A stretch of 64,000 bases of DNA from Anagrus nilaparvatae (GCA_022575985.1 JAKSXM010000137.1:23020001-23084000); one strand, 5' to 3'; positions 24,371 through 36,806 are shown, counted from the first letter of the stretch. Notes: generated by a model not told the origin, from the letters alone. Numbers and translations are program-made.

Positions 24371-25527
24371 AATCTTAACAGCTAGTGAGGTGATAGTTAC
24401 AAATTATAAAAATAGAAAATTGTATTGTAATGTTGAGTATCATTTGAATTATACCTAGTCCTCATCTGGAAGTAAACATGTTCCATGCATTTAGGTTGTA
24501 TTTACACAAACCGATTATAAGTTTTTCATATTGTTAACGCAAGTTGTAGATTACAAATCATCTCACACAGGTGGTGGGAAGAGAAAAAATGGATCTACGA
24601 TGAGGCTTAATTCTGTTTATCTGGCTTCAAAGTATTAGTTTAACCACCAAATCACAGCTTATTGCAAAAAAATTTTTTTGTATAAGACCTTAAAAATGGA
24701 GAAATTAAAAAATTAAAATTTAAAAATTATTATTTATTTCAGACCTTTTTTGGTACCCTACATAGAAAAAATTGTCAAAAAAAAAACTTGTTTGCCCTTT
24801 TCATCAGCACTTTATTGATTAAAAAACTTGATTTATAAGGAATTTTAGCCAATTCAAATGGTTTTGCGCGAATAAAGCCAAAATTTCTAAAAATGCAAAA
24901 GTTTTAAAACTTACTTAAATCTATTTATAACAGGATTTTTGGTCTCTCTGACCTAAAACTTTTCTGGTACCAAACAACGAAAAATTAAAAAAAAAAAAAT
25001 TGGACATTTTTCCATACCCCTTTCGATTCTGGCCAAAATAAAAATTGTCAAAAAAATGTGTTTCCCTTTTTCATTACCACTTTTTTTAGCTCTCTGACTC
25101 AGTTAATCATATTGATTTAAGTTTTTCACTGTTTCAAACCTTTTTCGGTACCAAACAACGAAAAATTTGAAAACAAAAAAAATCTGAAATAATATCTGTT
25201 GTAGTTTCTATATATTTTGATATTATTCTTTATTTAAACTAGCTTTATAATAAAAAGGAAAAGAAAAATAAAGAAAATTCAATTTTATTAAAACTTAATT
25301 TTATTAATTGATTCAGTATTTAAAAATATTTTTCAAATTAAAAGACATTGATTTTTCTGAGAAGAATTCAGGCGAATCCAGTCGGGGAAATTTTTCCCAA
25401 ATTGGATTCGTTATCAGAAATATATAATATTTAAAAATATATATCAAATTAATAAAATATGATTGCGGTCTATCAGTTTTCAGAGTTTTGTGATCGTCTC
25501 TATTATCCGCTTGTAGAACAAAACTTT

Positions 25528-28500
25528 TTATTGCTGCAATTGACAACAAAATTCTTGCATCATCTTGATTCCTTTGGCTGGAATTAAAAAAGACATTAAG
25601 AAATTTTAATATATAAATTTAATTTTTCTTTTCATATTACTGTGTACTATTTAAAAAATTTTATAAATATAGTAAATTTGTAATTTTTGATATCAACAGG
25701 AGACCGCAAATAATTTGGGGCACTCCCTATTTTTAAGTTTCGTGAACTTTTATTTTTAACCTCTAATTCTTCGTCCGTAACAGAAAATTAATTTATTACC
25801 TGTTTTCGGCTATGAAAAAGGACTAATTTTTAAATTATTTTCAAAATTGATGGTTTTAATATTAGGGCTATTGCTTCGAGTTTCATTATTTATCAATGAT
25901 TCAACAAATTTTTAAATTTAATTAAATTAACAAATAAAATAAATAAATAAAAATAATCTTTGTTAAGCATGATTTGACACGGGGCATATTTCTCAAAAAT
26001 TCAGAATGCTTGCACCATAAGAAAATCTAAAATACTAACCAAAAAATTCTTACAAATTTTTCCCTTAAGTGGAGTTTCTAATTTAATTGGATTTTTATTA
26101 AAAATATTTTAAGAAAAAAAATAGTTTTATATATTTTGATTTGATGAATTTTTTATAAATAATAAACACGATCTACATGGAACTATGAAAGTATAACTTT
26201 TCATTATTGTTATCTGTGTTTCTGAGGACTGAGCCTCCCTTTCTCACGTTAAAGTTCCATTTATTTATAATAAACTCATCAAATTAGTTAAATTAATTGA
26301 AACGAAAAACGGTATACTATTTTCTCATTATTATTATTATTTTATTTACTTTGATTTGTTAAATGCTCGTCTTGTTGTAGATAAGCAATTTATTATGATA
26401 AATAGTTTTTTATTTACCTTCAGCTGGTGTTTCAAAATTGCATAAATCCTGTTTGTCAGGATGATTATCTAATTAAAAGTAAATTAATTAATTAAATCGA
26501 AATTCTGATGAAACGATACCTGGCTAAGTTATTTAGCTTAAAATTTAAAACAATATATATTTAAACTAATGTAAAATTATTTAATAAATTTTTTTTAACG
26601 CCTAGCTTGAAAGATCGGATTATGCAAACGTCGGGCACTTGGGATTTTATAGCGGAAAATGAATGTTCAACCTATAAGGAGATAATACTTTCTTGGATTT
26701 AAATGTTTCACCTAGCTTCTCGAGAGTTATTTGATAAAACGTGTCTCTCGGGGCAGCTGAAAATGAGCAAAAATTTTTCCTGCTCGGATCGGGCTGAAAT
26801 TTTCAGGAAAGGTTGCTTTTTTGGCCCCCAAAAACATGGTGTAACCCGTTTTTCAAAATCAGTCATCCTCTTCAAGATATTTATCAATATGTCTCCCATT
26901 TAAAATACATGGGAAAAGCCATTTAGTAGCGGTTATTCTTATTTTGCTCCACAATTTTAGTTTGACCAAGCACCAAACCAACGAGAAAAATTTTTTTTAA
27001 CATTAATTTTAAATAAATTATATACATATAAATAATTTAATATACGCAATTTTTAAAAAACGTTATTTTTTCAATTTTAAACGCGATTTTTTCAGACATA
27101 GAGGCGTCTGGCCACGTTGGCAAAACACTAATCCTCTATATAATGAAGCAGGCTTGTGAATGAATGTTAAAAAAAAAATTTCTTGCTGGTTTGGTGCTTA
27201 TTTAAACTAAAATTGTGAAGCAAAATCAGAAAAACCGCTACAAAATGGGTTTTCCCATGTATTTTAAATGGGAGACATATTGATAAATATCTCGAAGAGG
27301 ATGACTGATTTTGAAAAATGGGTTTCACCATGTTTTTGGGGACCAAAAAAGCAACCTTTTCTGAAAATTCCAGCCCGATCCGAGCAGGAAAAATTTTTGC
27401 TCATTTTCAGCTGCCCCGAGAGACACGTTTTATCAAATAACTCTCAAGAAGCTAGGTGAAATATTTAAATCCAAGAAAGTATTACCTCCTTATAGGTTGA
27501 ATATTCATTTTCCGCTATAAAATCTCAAGTGCCCGACGTTTGCATAATCAGATCTTTCAAGCTAGGCGTGTTTTTTGATTTTTCGAACAAAATTCAAGCA
27601 GAGGATATTATAGTGTCAATTCTCTAAATGGTTGTTAAAAGTCTTACGTACCCATTTCTGCTTGCATCATATCCTTGATTTCTCCCTCACACATTTCATC
27701 AATTGGATCTAAATGAAAAATAAATTTAATGTGAATTTTTCTGAGCTAAATAAAATTGGTAGGCAATTCGACCCATTGGATTATAGGATAAAAATTAATT
27801 AATTTGAGGGGATAAAATAGTATTATCTTGAAATAATCTGGCCATTGAATTTCCGAATAAAGGTATTTTAATAATGGCTCTTATAAAAAATACCTTGTAT
27901 TTCTCAGATTTTTCTCAAAAAACTGTATGTACCTTATTTTGGTAATTCAATGACCAAAGAATCATGTATTATGTAAAATAGGCAAAATTGAAATATCAGA
28001 TAATTTTATTACCTTTCATTATATTATGCATACAGGTAAAAACTGAGTCGCCTTAAAAAAAGAATTGGATATTATTAATTTTTATTATTAATTATGATAG
28101 GTGAAATTTTGATTTTTTGGCATATAAGCACGTTTTTTAAAACAAAGTGTGTGTGTGTGTCTATGTATCTATGTATTCATGCACGTTAGACTGCCAAAAA
28201 AATCGACTTTTCGTCGAAAAAATCGGCATTCCGCATGTTTTTTGGGTCACTAAAAACGATGAAATTGGTTATTTTTATTTATTCTTGACGGATTCAAAGT
28301 AATGGGCCAAATATTTTAGTTTGATTTTCCAAATTTAGCATTTTTTTGAGTTAAATGACTGTCAAGCGTAGATAGAACTTTTCTGAACCTCTAGAAAGGT
28401 AAATTATCATTTTTTTGTGTTTTTCTAACTAGCGCACAAATAATTGCTTAGATTTTTTTTAAGGGCGCTAGTTTAGTTCAGTGTTACAACAATGCCATAA

Positions 28501-31500
28501 AATAGGATTTTTAGGCAATTTTCCAAATAATGCTGTCATTTTGCAATTCAACCAAAATACCTCGCAAAATACTTCCAGTTGGTCTCATTTTTTTGTATAA
28601 AATACACCTTTTAATCTTCGTTAACCCACAATTTTTCATCACCGATTCTCTCATCGTAATAGTTAATAAACCTAAGGCCCATTTTTGGCCCAAAATGACT
28701 AATTTTTAAGTTTCAGCAAAAATTGAAATTTTCATTAAAAAAGGTCTTGTAGGTCTCAAAAATTTTGTATAAACTTTCAGTTTTCAAAATTTTTTTACTT
28801 GTTTCTTTTCAATTTTTTGTTTAGTAAATATGATAATTTATAGACAGAGCCTCAATTTGAGGTTTTTAAAATAAAATCATACTTTATCATTAAATTTGTA
28901 GGACCATATCTCGGAAATATCTAAAGCTAAAAGGAAGAGTAAAAAATTTTTGGAAACTTTGATCTTAAAAAAAGTTGCTGAGAAAAATAAAACTCAATTT
29001 TATCAAAAATTAAAATTTTAGCACCAATTTAAAAATTGGTCATTTAGGGCCAAAAATGGGCATTTGGTTTATTAACTATTACGATGAAAAAATTGGTGAT
29101 GAAAAATTGCGGATTACGGGGATAAAAAACTGTATTTTATTTTAAAAAAATGAGACCAACTGAAAGTATTTTGGTTGAATTGCAAGATGACAGGATTATT
29201 TGGAAAATTGACTGAAAACCATATTTAATGATATTGTGGTAACACTGAACTAAACTAGCACCCTTAAAAAAAATCTAAGCAATTTATTTTGTGCTAGTTA
29301 GAAAAACACAAAAATATGATAATAGTTCTCTCTACGCTTGACAGTCATTTAACTCAAAAAATGCTAAATTTGGAAAATCAAACTAAAATATTTGGCTTAT
29401 TACTTTGAATCCCTCAAGAACAAATAAAAATAACCAATTTCATCGTTTTTAGTAACCCAAAAAACATGCAGAATGCCCTTTTAAAATAATTTCTAAACAT
29501 TTTTTAGTCCGCAGCAACTTTTTGACGTCAAAAACTGTCCAATTTTTGATATTTTTACCACTGAAATTAGCTCATAACTTTTTGCCTTAAAAAAATAATT
29601 TAAAATAAACGATTCCATCGTTTTCAGCGACCAAAAAACTACGAAATACCCCCCAAAAATTTTATTTTTATGTTGCCTTTTAAGTTTAGTAGCTTTAGTT
29701 CCTCCCGACGCTCCTGAGCCCATTTTCAAAAATCGAAAATGCTTTGGTGCTGTCCAACGACTAAATATTTTTAGTTGTGGTTTACGTAGAACTTATTTTT
29801 TCATTAAATGACATCCAAAAACGCTTGAGCACCTTAAAAAATCGAAAAGTCGATTTTTTTTTTGGGAGTCTAATGCACGTATGTCTGTAACCGGTGATAT
29901 TTCACAACCATTATGGTATTAAGATCTAACTTGTTTTTCATAAATTTTGTCATCGAAAAATCTCAAATCTTTTTTTAATTTAAATGTAATACCCGATTTT
30001 TTTCTTTACTTAAAGTACTAATATCTAAAAGTATCGTTTTTAGTCAATTTCTTGGTTCCGATACTTCATTTTTTGAAAATTTTTGTCTAAATATTTTTGC
30101 TACTAAAAATATGAACACCAATTTTTTTTTCTATTTAGATGTAGTACCTTACTACTTTTATGAGATTACTAGTTTTAGAAATATCGTTTATAGTTGAGTT
30201 TTTGAATCTGATACCTAATTTTTTGAAAATTTTTTCGCAAATTTTCATGCAATAATAATTAAAAAAAATAATAACATTTCTTTTCTTTTCGGATGAAATT
30301 ACTAATATTTAGAAATATAATTTTTACTCGATTTCTTGGATCTAATACCTAATTTAAAATAAATTTTTTGTACTAAAAAATAATAAATCACTAAATTTTT
30401 TTTCTTTTCGACATAATACCTAATTTTTTTCCACGGGAGTCCTAATTTCAGAAAATTTGCTATTATTGGATTTTATGGATTTGATATTTAATTCTAGTTT
30501 TAAGGAATTCACAATTTATAAATATCTCGTATTTTTTGTATTTAAATTTTTCGTCACAAAATATTCATTTTTTTTTTGTTGAGAGTTCTAGTTCTAATAC
30601 GTTTGGGGTTACTTTAGGTATTTCTCAGATATGATACATAAAATGATAAAAATCATCAATATTTTTGTGAAAACTTAAAAATATCGAAGGCAGAGTTTAT
30701 TCATAATTCTACCAATAATTGCAAATAAATTTTGTCAGCGAAATAAATAATTTCATAAATATTTATTATATTATAAACTTAACTAAGTAAAATCATAAAA
30801 CTGAATAAAACTTGCTCTGCCCCCTGCATGTTAGGTCAAAACTTGGGTCAAAACTAATATTTTGCCCCTTGTTTAGAAAATTGTTATTTAACGCATTCGC
30901 TGTGGAAGGTTTCACGACTCCATTTAAAATGCTCGGGTTTATAGGCATACTTTGCCCATGTTGCAGCGAATATGTTAAAATACTTGTATAAATTATATTT
31001 TAAGAATATAAAAAAACATATAAATTTAACATTACCTATCGTGAAAATTTTGAACATATGTAAAAAAAGTAATAGAAAGCAAAATTAAATACCTGGTGGT
31101 TCAGGGGTTTCCATGCGTTTTTGTATTTTTTCATCAATCATTGCAAAAGCTTAAAAAAAGTAACGAAAAAAAAAAATATGAATTTAATTTTTTAAATCAG
31201 AGTTAATATTTTCTTGTGCATATAGCTTGGACAAAAAAAAATAAAAATGCCCCAGCTAGCAGTTACTTATGGATATTACTTATGCAAAATATTTGAAAAT
31301 TAACTTTAATCATATATCCATCAAGATGGATTATTAAATTATTAAAATTATTGACAAAGTATGAAGCATGGAATAAAAGTAAATATTACCTTCCTCCATA
31401 TTCTGAGGACAGTCAGATTGGGCATTTGTTTGCCAAGCTTAAAGAAATTAGATATTATTTTAAATAATTAAAAATATTTGTATACAATAAAATGCAGAGT

Positions 31501-31556
31501 ATTTGCTTACCAAAATAAATTACAAATAAAAATACTGTAAAATTTAGAACTTTCAT
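25528..31556 (-). CDS. Copy 2 of the secreted six-cysteine microexon gene family, 7 exons, 115 residues
   Basis: Exons: 31556-31511, 31437-31390, 31149-31093, 28051-28013, 27708-27652, 26468-26418 and 25577-25528, totalling 348 nt. All introns are phase 1 and GT-AG. Exon 1 and most of the signal peptide match copy 1 exactly; exon 2 is identical to that of copy 3; exon 7 is identical to that of copy 1. Exons 3 and 6 are strongly changed (exon 3 encodes a Pro-rich end, METPEPP). Exon 6 is 9 nt shorter than in copy 1, keeping frame. Cysteines are at 25, 57, 70, 92, 110 and 111, the same order as copy 1. The gene is stretched to about 6 kb by foldback elements in two introns (26598-27569 and 28186-29873). 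The core promoter TATA-like motif is altered, and about 500 bp is inserted just upstream of it, so expression may differ from the other copies. Confidence 0.8.
26598..27569. mobile_element. Foldback element C in intron 5 of gene copy 2
   Basis: Arms about 26598-27005 and 27165-27569 are inverted copies beginning ACGCCTAGCTTGAAAGAT. The spacer is about 160 bp. Copies 1 and 3 have uninterrupted T-rich intron here (about 16240 and 38375). The T-rich target hides the exact target-site duplication. Confidence 0.85.
28186..29873. mobile_element. Foldback element D, copy 1, in intron 3 of gene copy 2
   Basis: Termini TTAGACTGCC and its reverse complement (one mismatch), flanked by a perfect 6-bp duplication TGCACG (28180-28185 and 29874-29879). 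Arms match the element at 40439-42498, but the left arm lacks about 370 bp, so the fold is asymmetric. No coding potential. Confidence 0.9.
29990..30620. repeat. Degenerate tandem modules in intron 3 of copy 2
   Basis: Same module family as at 16920-17340, with additional copies. Confidence 0.65.
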
Positions 31557-31692
31557 TCTGAATTAACTTAGTACTCGTATAAAATAGCTAATAAATGTTA
31601 CTTGAAAATAACTGAAATTTTGGAACCAAGTTTTTTTTATTTATAGTTTTTTTTGTATAGATGCAATTTTAATAACTTATTGCACGACAAAG

Positions 31693-31698
31693 TTCATA
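31693..31698 (-). promoter_or_regulatory. Altered TATA-like motif of gene copy 2
   Basis: The aligned position reads TATGAA on the minus strand instead of TATAAA. The sequence immediately upstream in the promoter is replaced by an approximately 500-bp insertion. Confidence 0.4.
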
Positions 31699-31703
31699 AA
31701 AAA

Positions 31704-32203
31704 ACAGGACAGTATGTCTATGGACATACGAATGAAGTTTTTACTAAATTTAGTATCATTTTCTTTTAAGGAGGTATACTTGCTGAGCTAGAGCTATTAC
31801 AGAATAAATATTGTTTAAATTAAGGGTAATTAATGTTTTTAATATTCAAATAACACTGTAAAAATTTCACGATAATAAGGAGATTCTGTGAAAAGTATAA
31901 TCTATCCCAATATTTCAATCTTTCCGAACACCCATGATTACGCTCGGTGTCTGCCGGCGAAAGAAGAAAGAAAGAAAATAAAAAAAGAAGAAAAAAAAAT
32001 TTAACACTGAAATCATTTGAGCGCCTCCGCTTACGAGCGGGCCTGTTGGCGAGGGAGGGGACTGAAATCGTTCTTTCCTTATCTACTATTTTCGTCCTGA
32101 ATTCTCGTCTCAGAATCTCGTGACGATTTTTTAAATTTTAACTCCTCGTAGAAAAAAAGGAGAGGTGTGCGGTGACAAGTAAGAAGTAAAAACTTCAAAA
32201 ATA
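31704..32203. mobile_element. About 500-bp insertion in the promoter of gene copy 2
   Basis: Copies 1 and 3 run directly from the TATA region into the block beginning TTCGTGCAGATTTATC. In copy 2 the same block resumes only at about 32205. The inserted DNA has a purine-rich AAAGAAG tract (about 31970-32000) and an unusually GC-rich patch at 32018-32065. No coding sequence or clear terminal repeat was seen; ends are approximate. Confidence 0.6.
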
Positions 32204-33017
32204 TTTCGTGCAGATTTATCAAACGATTAGTATTAATTGAAAGTGATACAAATCTACGTAATAGCTTTTTAATGCATCCACATTTTTTTAGAATTATGTG
32301 TAATTTTTATAACAAGGAAATAAAATTTCAAAGTATAACAAAAAAATAATTATTTTTAATTTGGATGAATAAAGTTAATTATCAAACAATTGTCACAGGT
32401 TTCATAACAATTTTATTAAAAATTATTTCAATTCTTAGAATTTTATAAATCACAATAACGTACAAGGAAAAACCAATATAAAAATTAATTTTTCTCTTTT
32501 TGGAATTTTAAGTTTTGTAAAATAATAATTAATTTTTCCTCAAAGTATTTTATTATTTTTCCTCAAAATATTTTTAACTATGACAAAGAAAAATTTAATA
32601 AATGTAAAAATGTTTTTTATAGAAATAATTACATCATTTGGAAATTATTAGACTGGTCTGATGATTTAAATTTTTGAGAATCTGGGATCCAACCCTTTGA
32701 GATTCGGTAATTTTCATTAAAAAATTACAAAAGAAAATAAGGGATAAAAAAATTTTAGAAATATACTTATTTTATGAATTTTAGCAATTAGTAAGTGCGA
32801 AACAGCAGCGAAAGTCATTCCAATTTACTACTATAAATTTAATTAATTTGACAATTTTTGCTACTCTGTAGCGGGAAATTGTAATTATACCTTTAGTCCT
32901 AAACATTTTAGAAACTTAATAAATTTAATATTGTAGTTTAGTATCTAGTACCTAAATTTGTCATCAGCCAGTAATAATTCAGTGCTTGCATAGAAAACTT
33001 TTTGATTTTTAGTTAAA

Positions 33018-34062
33018 AATTGGTGTAAATTGAATGGGATGATTTTGGAGATTAAAAAATGTAGTGTGATTACTTTCGGGGGCAAAAAAAAATTAAACTT
33101 TGATTATAGGATTGATGATATTAATATAGCTCGTGTAAAAATAGTAAAAGACTTAGGTATATACTTTGAAGACTCATTAAGTTTTCAGAGTTATGTTGAT
33201 TATACAGTGGCTAAAGTTACTAAGATTATCAATTTTGTAAAAAGAAACTCAAGAGTGTTCGGTGATTTAGGTACGTTTAGGAGATTTCTCATATGTATAT
33301 CCCGGTATAATGTATGGGTCACAGATCTGGTCGTCGTTAAATAAGACGCAATTTGAACAGCTGGAAGCACTTAATCATAAGTTTCTTAGATATGTTGCTT
33401 ACAGGATTGGTTCTCCCATGCATTATACTAATCATGATTATTCTGGGATTGCAATGAGAATTGAAATTTCCTCAATAAGTGCTGTTTTAAGAATTGACTT
33501 AATATATTTGTGTAAAATACTGAATCACTTTGTGGACTGCAGTACAATCTTATCAAAGATTCTACTGCGGGTTCCTACAAGAGTACTAAGAAATCCTGGC
33601 CCTACATTTGAATCTCCTTTCCCAAGATGTCCATATGCTTCTAAGTCAATAACAATAGGTCTATGTATGAAATACAATGACAGCTTTGAACTATTTGATA
33701 TTTTTGCTGACACCTTTTACAGTGTTCGTCAGCTAACGTGCAAGGTGTTGGCTTACACCTAATACTCCGGAGTTTGATCCATGAAATCAATATACTACAC
33801 ATGTTCATGTGAAGTGAGCATGAACTTGTCTGCTGGGTTGAGTTACTGGCCAATTTTATTTCATTGTTAGAGGCTGTATATACCACTATAAATAAATTCT
33901 TATTTTTATATTATTTTTTTTTCTATTCATTTATAAGTATTACTCTAGTTTATTTTGTTTTACTTTACTTTACTTTGTTTTAATTATTACAATATGTAAC
34001 TTATTTTTATATTTTTGGGACTTGTTCCTGTTATAATAAATAAAAAAAAAAAAAAAAAAAAA
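33018..34062 (+). mobile_element. 5'-truncated non-LTR retrotransposon with poly(A) tail
   Basis: Plus-strand reading from WCKLNGMILEIKKCSVITF through KDLGIYFEDSLSF to YGSQIWSSLNKTQFEQLEAL, HKFLRYVAYRIG and KILLRVPTRVLRNPGPTF. This is the C-terminal part of a Jockey-type reverse transcriptase ORF. A one-base loss near 33297 splits it into two frames, at 33030-33344 and 33310-33762. AATAAA is followed by 21 A's (34042-34062). The same flank without the element occurs at 9728-9840, so the insertion point is clear (a short AAT-rich duplication is likely). A dead copy. Confidence 0.85.
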
Positions 34063-35009
34063 TAATTTTTTGTAATATATATATATATACTATATATGAG
34101 AAAACCCACCAAAAGACTGCCCTAAAATGTTCAACCTTTTGAAAAAAAAATTTTTGAAAGCACACCTTTCTAATACGTTCTTTTGTGTTCCTTAGGTCAT
34201 ATATAGTTACGAAAAAGCGGTAAACAGAAAAAATGTTGCGTGTACAATAGTTTTTTTTTGAGTTGGAATGCTCAAAATCACGTTTTTCCGATATTTAAAA
34301 AAACCAATTTTTGAAAGTTTTTTTTTAATCAATTAAAATCATTATAAATGATAAATTTATGTTTTTTCGCTTGTATTTTACTCATAGTTTACTATAAAAA
34401 AGCATTTTTATAAAAACAGGATATAATCTTTTACTTATTAGCACCTTAAAGCAGCTCAGAAGTAAAAAAAAACGTTTTTAAAAATAAAGATTACTTATTT
34501 AGCTTTTAAAACTTCTTTTAGTGGAATTATTATTAAAAGATAATAATAACAAGTTAAATTAAATATAATTCATTAGTTACGAACTTTAAAAAATTACCTA
34601 AAACAGCTGAAAAGAACTCGAAAGCTAAATTAACCAATTTCGGAACATTTTTAAAATAAAAAAATTAGTCTCGTTTTTAATGATTTGGTTTATTACTAAT
34701 TTTTTTACAGGTTTTTTTATTATTTAATTTAATTTTACATTTTTTGAAGTGTTATCTTTCTGTTGAAAATAATTTTTCTCTAAATTTTCAACGTCTTAGA
34801 ACAGTTCAAATGTTAAATATTGGGTTTTTTAAAAATTCATAGAATTACGCTTTACAGAAGAAAAACTCATTTTTTTAGTTTTAGGATACTAATTATTAAG
34901 AGACCAATTTTTAAAAGTTTCGCAGTCTTCAAGAAAAAATTTTCTGAATAATATTTGCAGGAGTTACTTACATATTTTTTCCTCGGGAATTAGATGAAAC
35001 TAGTGATAG

Positions 35010-35106
35010 ACGAGACCGAGACGGGACGATACGAGATTTTGCTCAATCTCGTCTCGGTCTCGAAAATTTTCAAAAATTGAGGTCTCGTCTCGGTCTTGTC
35101 TCGATG
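35010..35106. repeat. GAGACGAGACC-type palindromic minisatellite
   Basis: GACGAGACCGAGACGGGACG on one side and CTCGTCTCGGTCTCG on the other, so the tract can fold back. GC-rich for this window. Confidence 0.65.
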
Positions 35107-35480
35107 TTCGAAAAAAACTTAAGTTATCTTTAATTATTTTATTAAATAAGTATACATATTTGCACGTTTCAATATAAAAATTTGAAAATTTTCTTTATTA
35201 TTATTAGGCAAATAAAAATAAAGACGATCAAAAATGGAACAAATTTAGAGATAATTTATTTATTTCGACGTTTCGAAAGCTTAAGCTTTCATTATCAAGA
35301 AATTCTGTAACAATTATATAATTATAAATTTATAAGATATTTTTTCTATTCTAATTATTCAGAAAATGTTTAAAAAATTTTAATTTTCCTTACATAACTT
35401 TTATAGAAGTAAGTAACCAAACTATGATCTTTTGTTTTAAGTTTTTTGAAATTACATAATATACTCGTTTAAAAATTATA

Positions 35481-35751
35481 CACTGAAAAAAAAATCCGCT
35501 TGTAGCAAGCGGAATTTTTTTTCTCGTCAAACGATTGCAAATGACTTGAAACGTAAAGAAAATTAAAAAAAAAATTTTTTCCCGCTTACTTGGGATATGC
35601 GTATGTCGGTATGAGATACGAGATTTGAAAAAATTTTGGAAAAAGAAAAGAAAAATGTTTTTTTAAAATTTTCTTTACGTTTCAAGTCATTGCAATTGTT
35701 TGCAAAGAAAAAAAAATTCCGCTTGCGGCAAGCGGATTTTTTTTTTCAGTG
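35481..35751. mobile_element. Tc1/mariner-type MITE, TA target, CACTG termini
   Basis: CACTGAAAAAAAAA ... TTTTTTTTTCAGTG flanked by TA. Subterminal stem-loops with CCGCTTG and CAAGCGG occur at each end. The arms are inverted copies over roughly 90 bp; non-coding. Confidence 0.78.
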
Positions 35752-36569
35752 TATCATACGTTCGAATTTATTGTATAAATTCCACAAAAATGGTCACAAA
35801 ACATCCGGATAAAATTTTTCTAATAGAAAATTGTTTCTTCTACTCCTATACGGAAGGTCGAGTTTCTAAATTAATTAGGACTAGAGTTATGGCCAAAAAT
35901 GGGGCAAAAAAGTGGAAAAAAACCGAATACTTTTCACAGTCATTTTCAAGTCCCTATAATTTCGATAAAAATTAATATCTTTTAACAAAAATTTAACGAT
36001 GGGTTCTTCAACTCTTTCACTTCCCAAAGCCGTTGGATTTTTTAAAAAATATTGATAAAGAAAAGATTTATAACCCTTCAAATTTATTTTATTAAAATCT
36101 GTTCAAATTATCGTATTGATACGTTTTTTTAATCGATAGGTGAAGTTGAACTGTTTAAAAATATTTATTAAAGAAGCTGCGAACTTTATAGCAAAAATTA
36201 ATAATTTTATTTTTTGTATTATACTTAATAATAATAATAATTATTACAATATTCCTATATTCATGAAAGTATAAAAAAATAAGAATTATTTATATATCAT
36301 ATATAATATTATAAGAATAAGGCAAAGAATGCACATTTTGGGACTTTTGAACCTAAAAATGTTCCTTTGCAATAATCTTCAATATTGATATTCAGCATAA
36401 AATTTCACCCACCCTTAAAAAAGTGATGTTTTATAAAAATTTTAATTGAATTTTTTGTAAAATTTTCAAAAAATAATTGATAACTTAAAAGTACACAAAT
36501 ACAATACACAAATACAGAAGAGTTTTTTACATGTTCACCCGAATTTTGAAATTAACAAAAATGTTCATT

Positions 36570-36806
36570 TTTGGTGAAGGGGCATGACTGATCGGTTTCC
36601 TCTTCCCTCTGGTTTACGAACCTTGATATATTAATAAAAAAAGATGCTGAAAAAAATAAAATTCAATAGAAAAAGTGATCCAACGACTAATCTAACCAAT
36701 GCGACAGCAGGGAGTAAAATACATGAGCTGGATATATTGCCATACCTCGACTCAAAAGAAGTCTCAGATCTTTTTTCAACAAATTATTTCTACTTGTAGT
36801 TTGCAT
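36570..36806 (-). pseudogene. Companion ORF of unit 3, frameshifted
   Basis: The start and first 27 codons match unit 1. A base is then missing where unit 1 has GTATATTTACTCC and unit 3 has GTATTTTACTCC, shifting the frame in the hydrophobic region. Confidence 0.6.

Larger units (their letters stand above)
23241..32960. repeat. Segmental duplication unit 2
   Basis: Begins at TATTATAAGAATAAGGCAAA and ends with the block containing CTACTCTGTAGCG (32870s). Contains gene copy 2, the broken companion ORF and two foldbacks. Intron sequence is close to unit 1 and unit 3 where no insertion intervenes. Confidence 0.75.
34063..36306. repeat. Spacer between units 2 and 3: inverted duplicate plus small repeats
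   Basis: The left half is the reverse of 21690-22911. It is followed by the GAGACGAGACC repeats, a block with TTTCGACGTTTCGAAAGCTT at about 35260, and the TA-flanked MITE. No gene seen. Confidence 0.6.

Noticed and set aside
26703..27459. Open frames in the arms of foldback C
   Set aside because: Both strands of both arms happen to be open; the peptide is the same because the arms are inverted copies. No evidence of coding.
29493..29729. 78-codon frame with a Gly-rich start
   Set aside because: It lies in an arm of foldback D and its counterpart in the other copy is not conserved as protein.
33525..33886. Minus-strand frames opposite the reverse transcriptase
   Set aside because: Shadows of the plus-strand LINE sequence.
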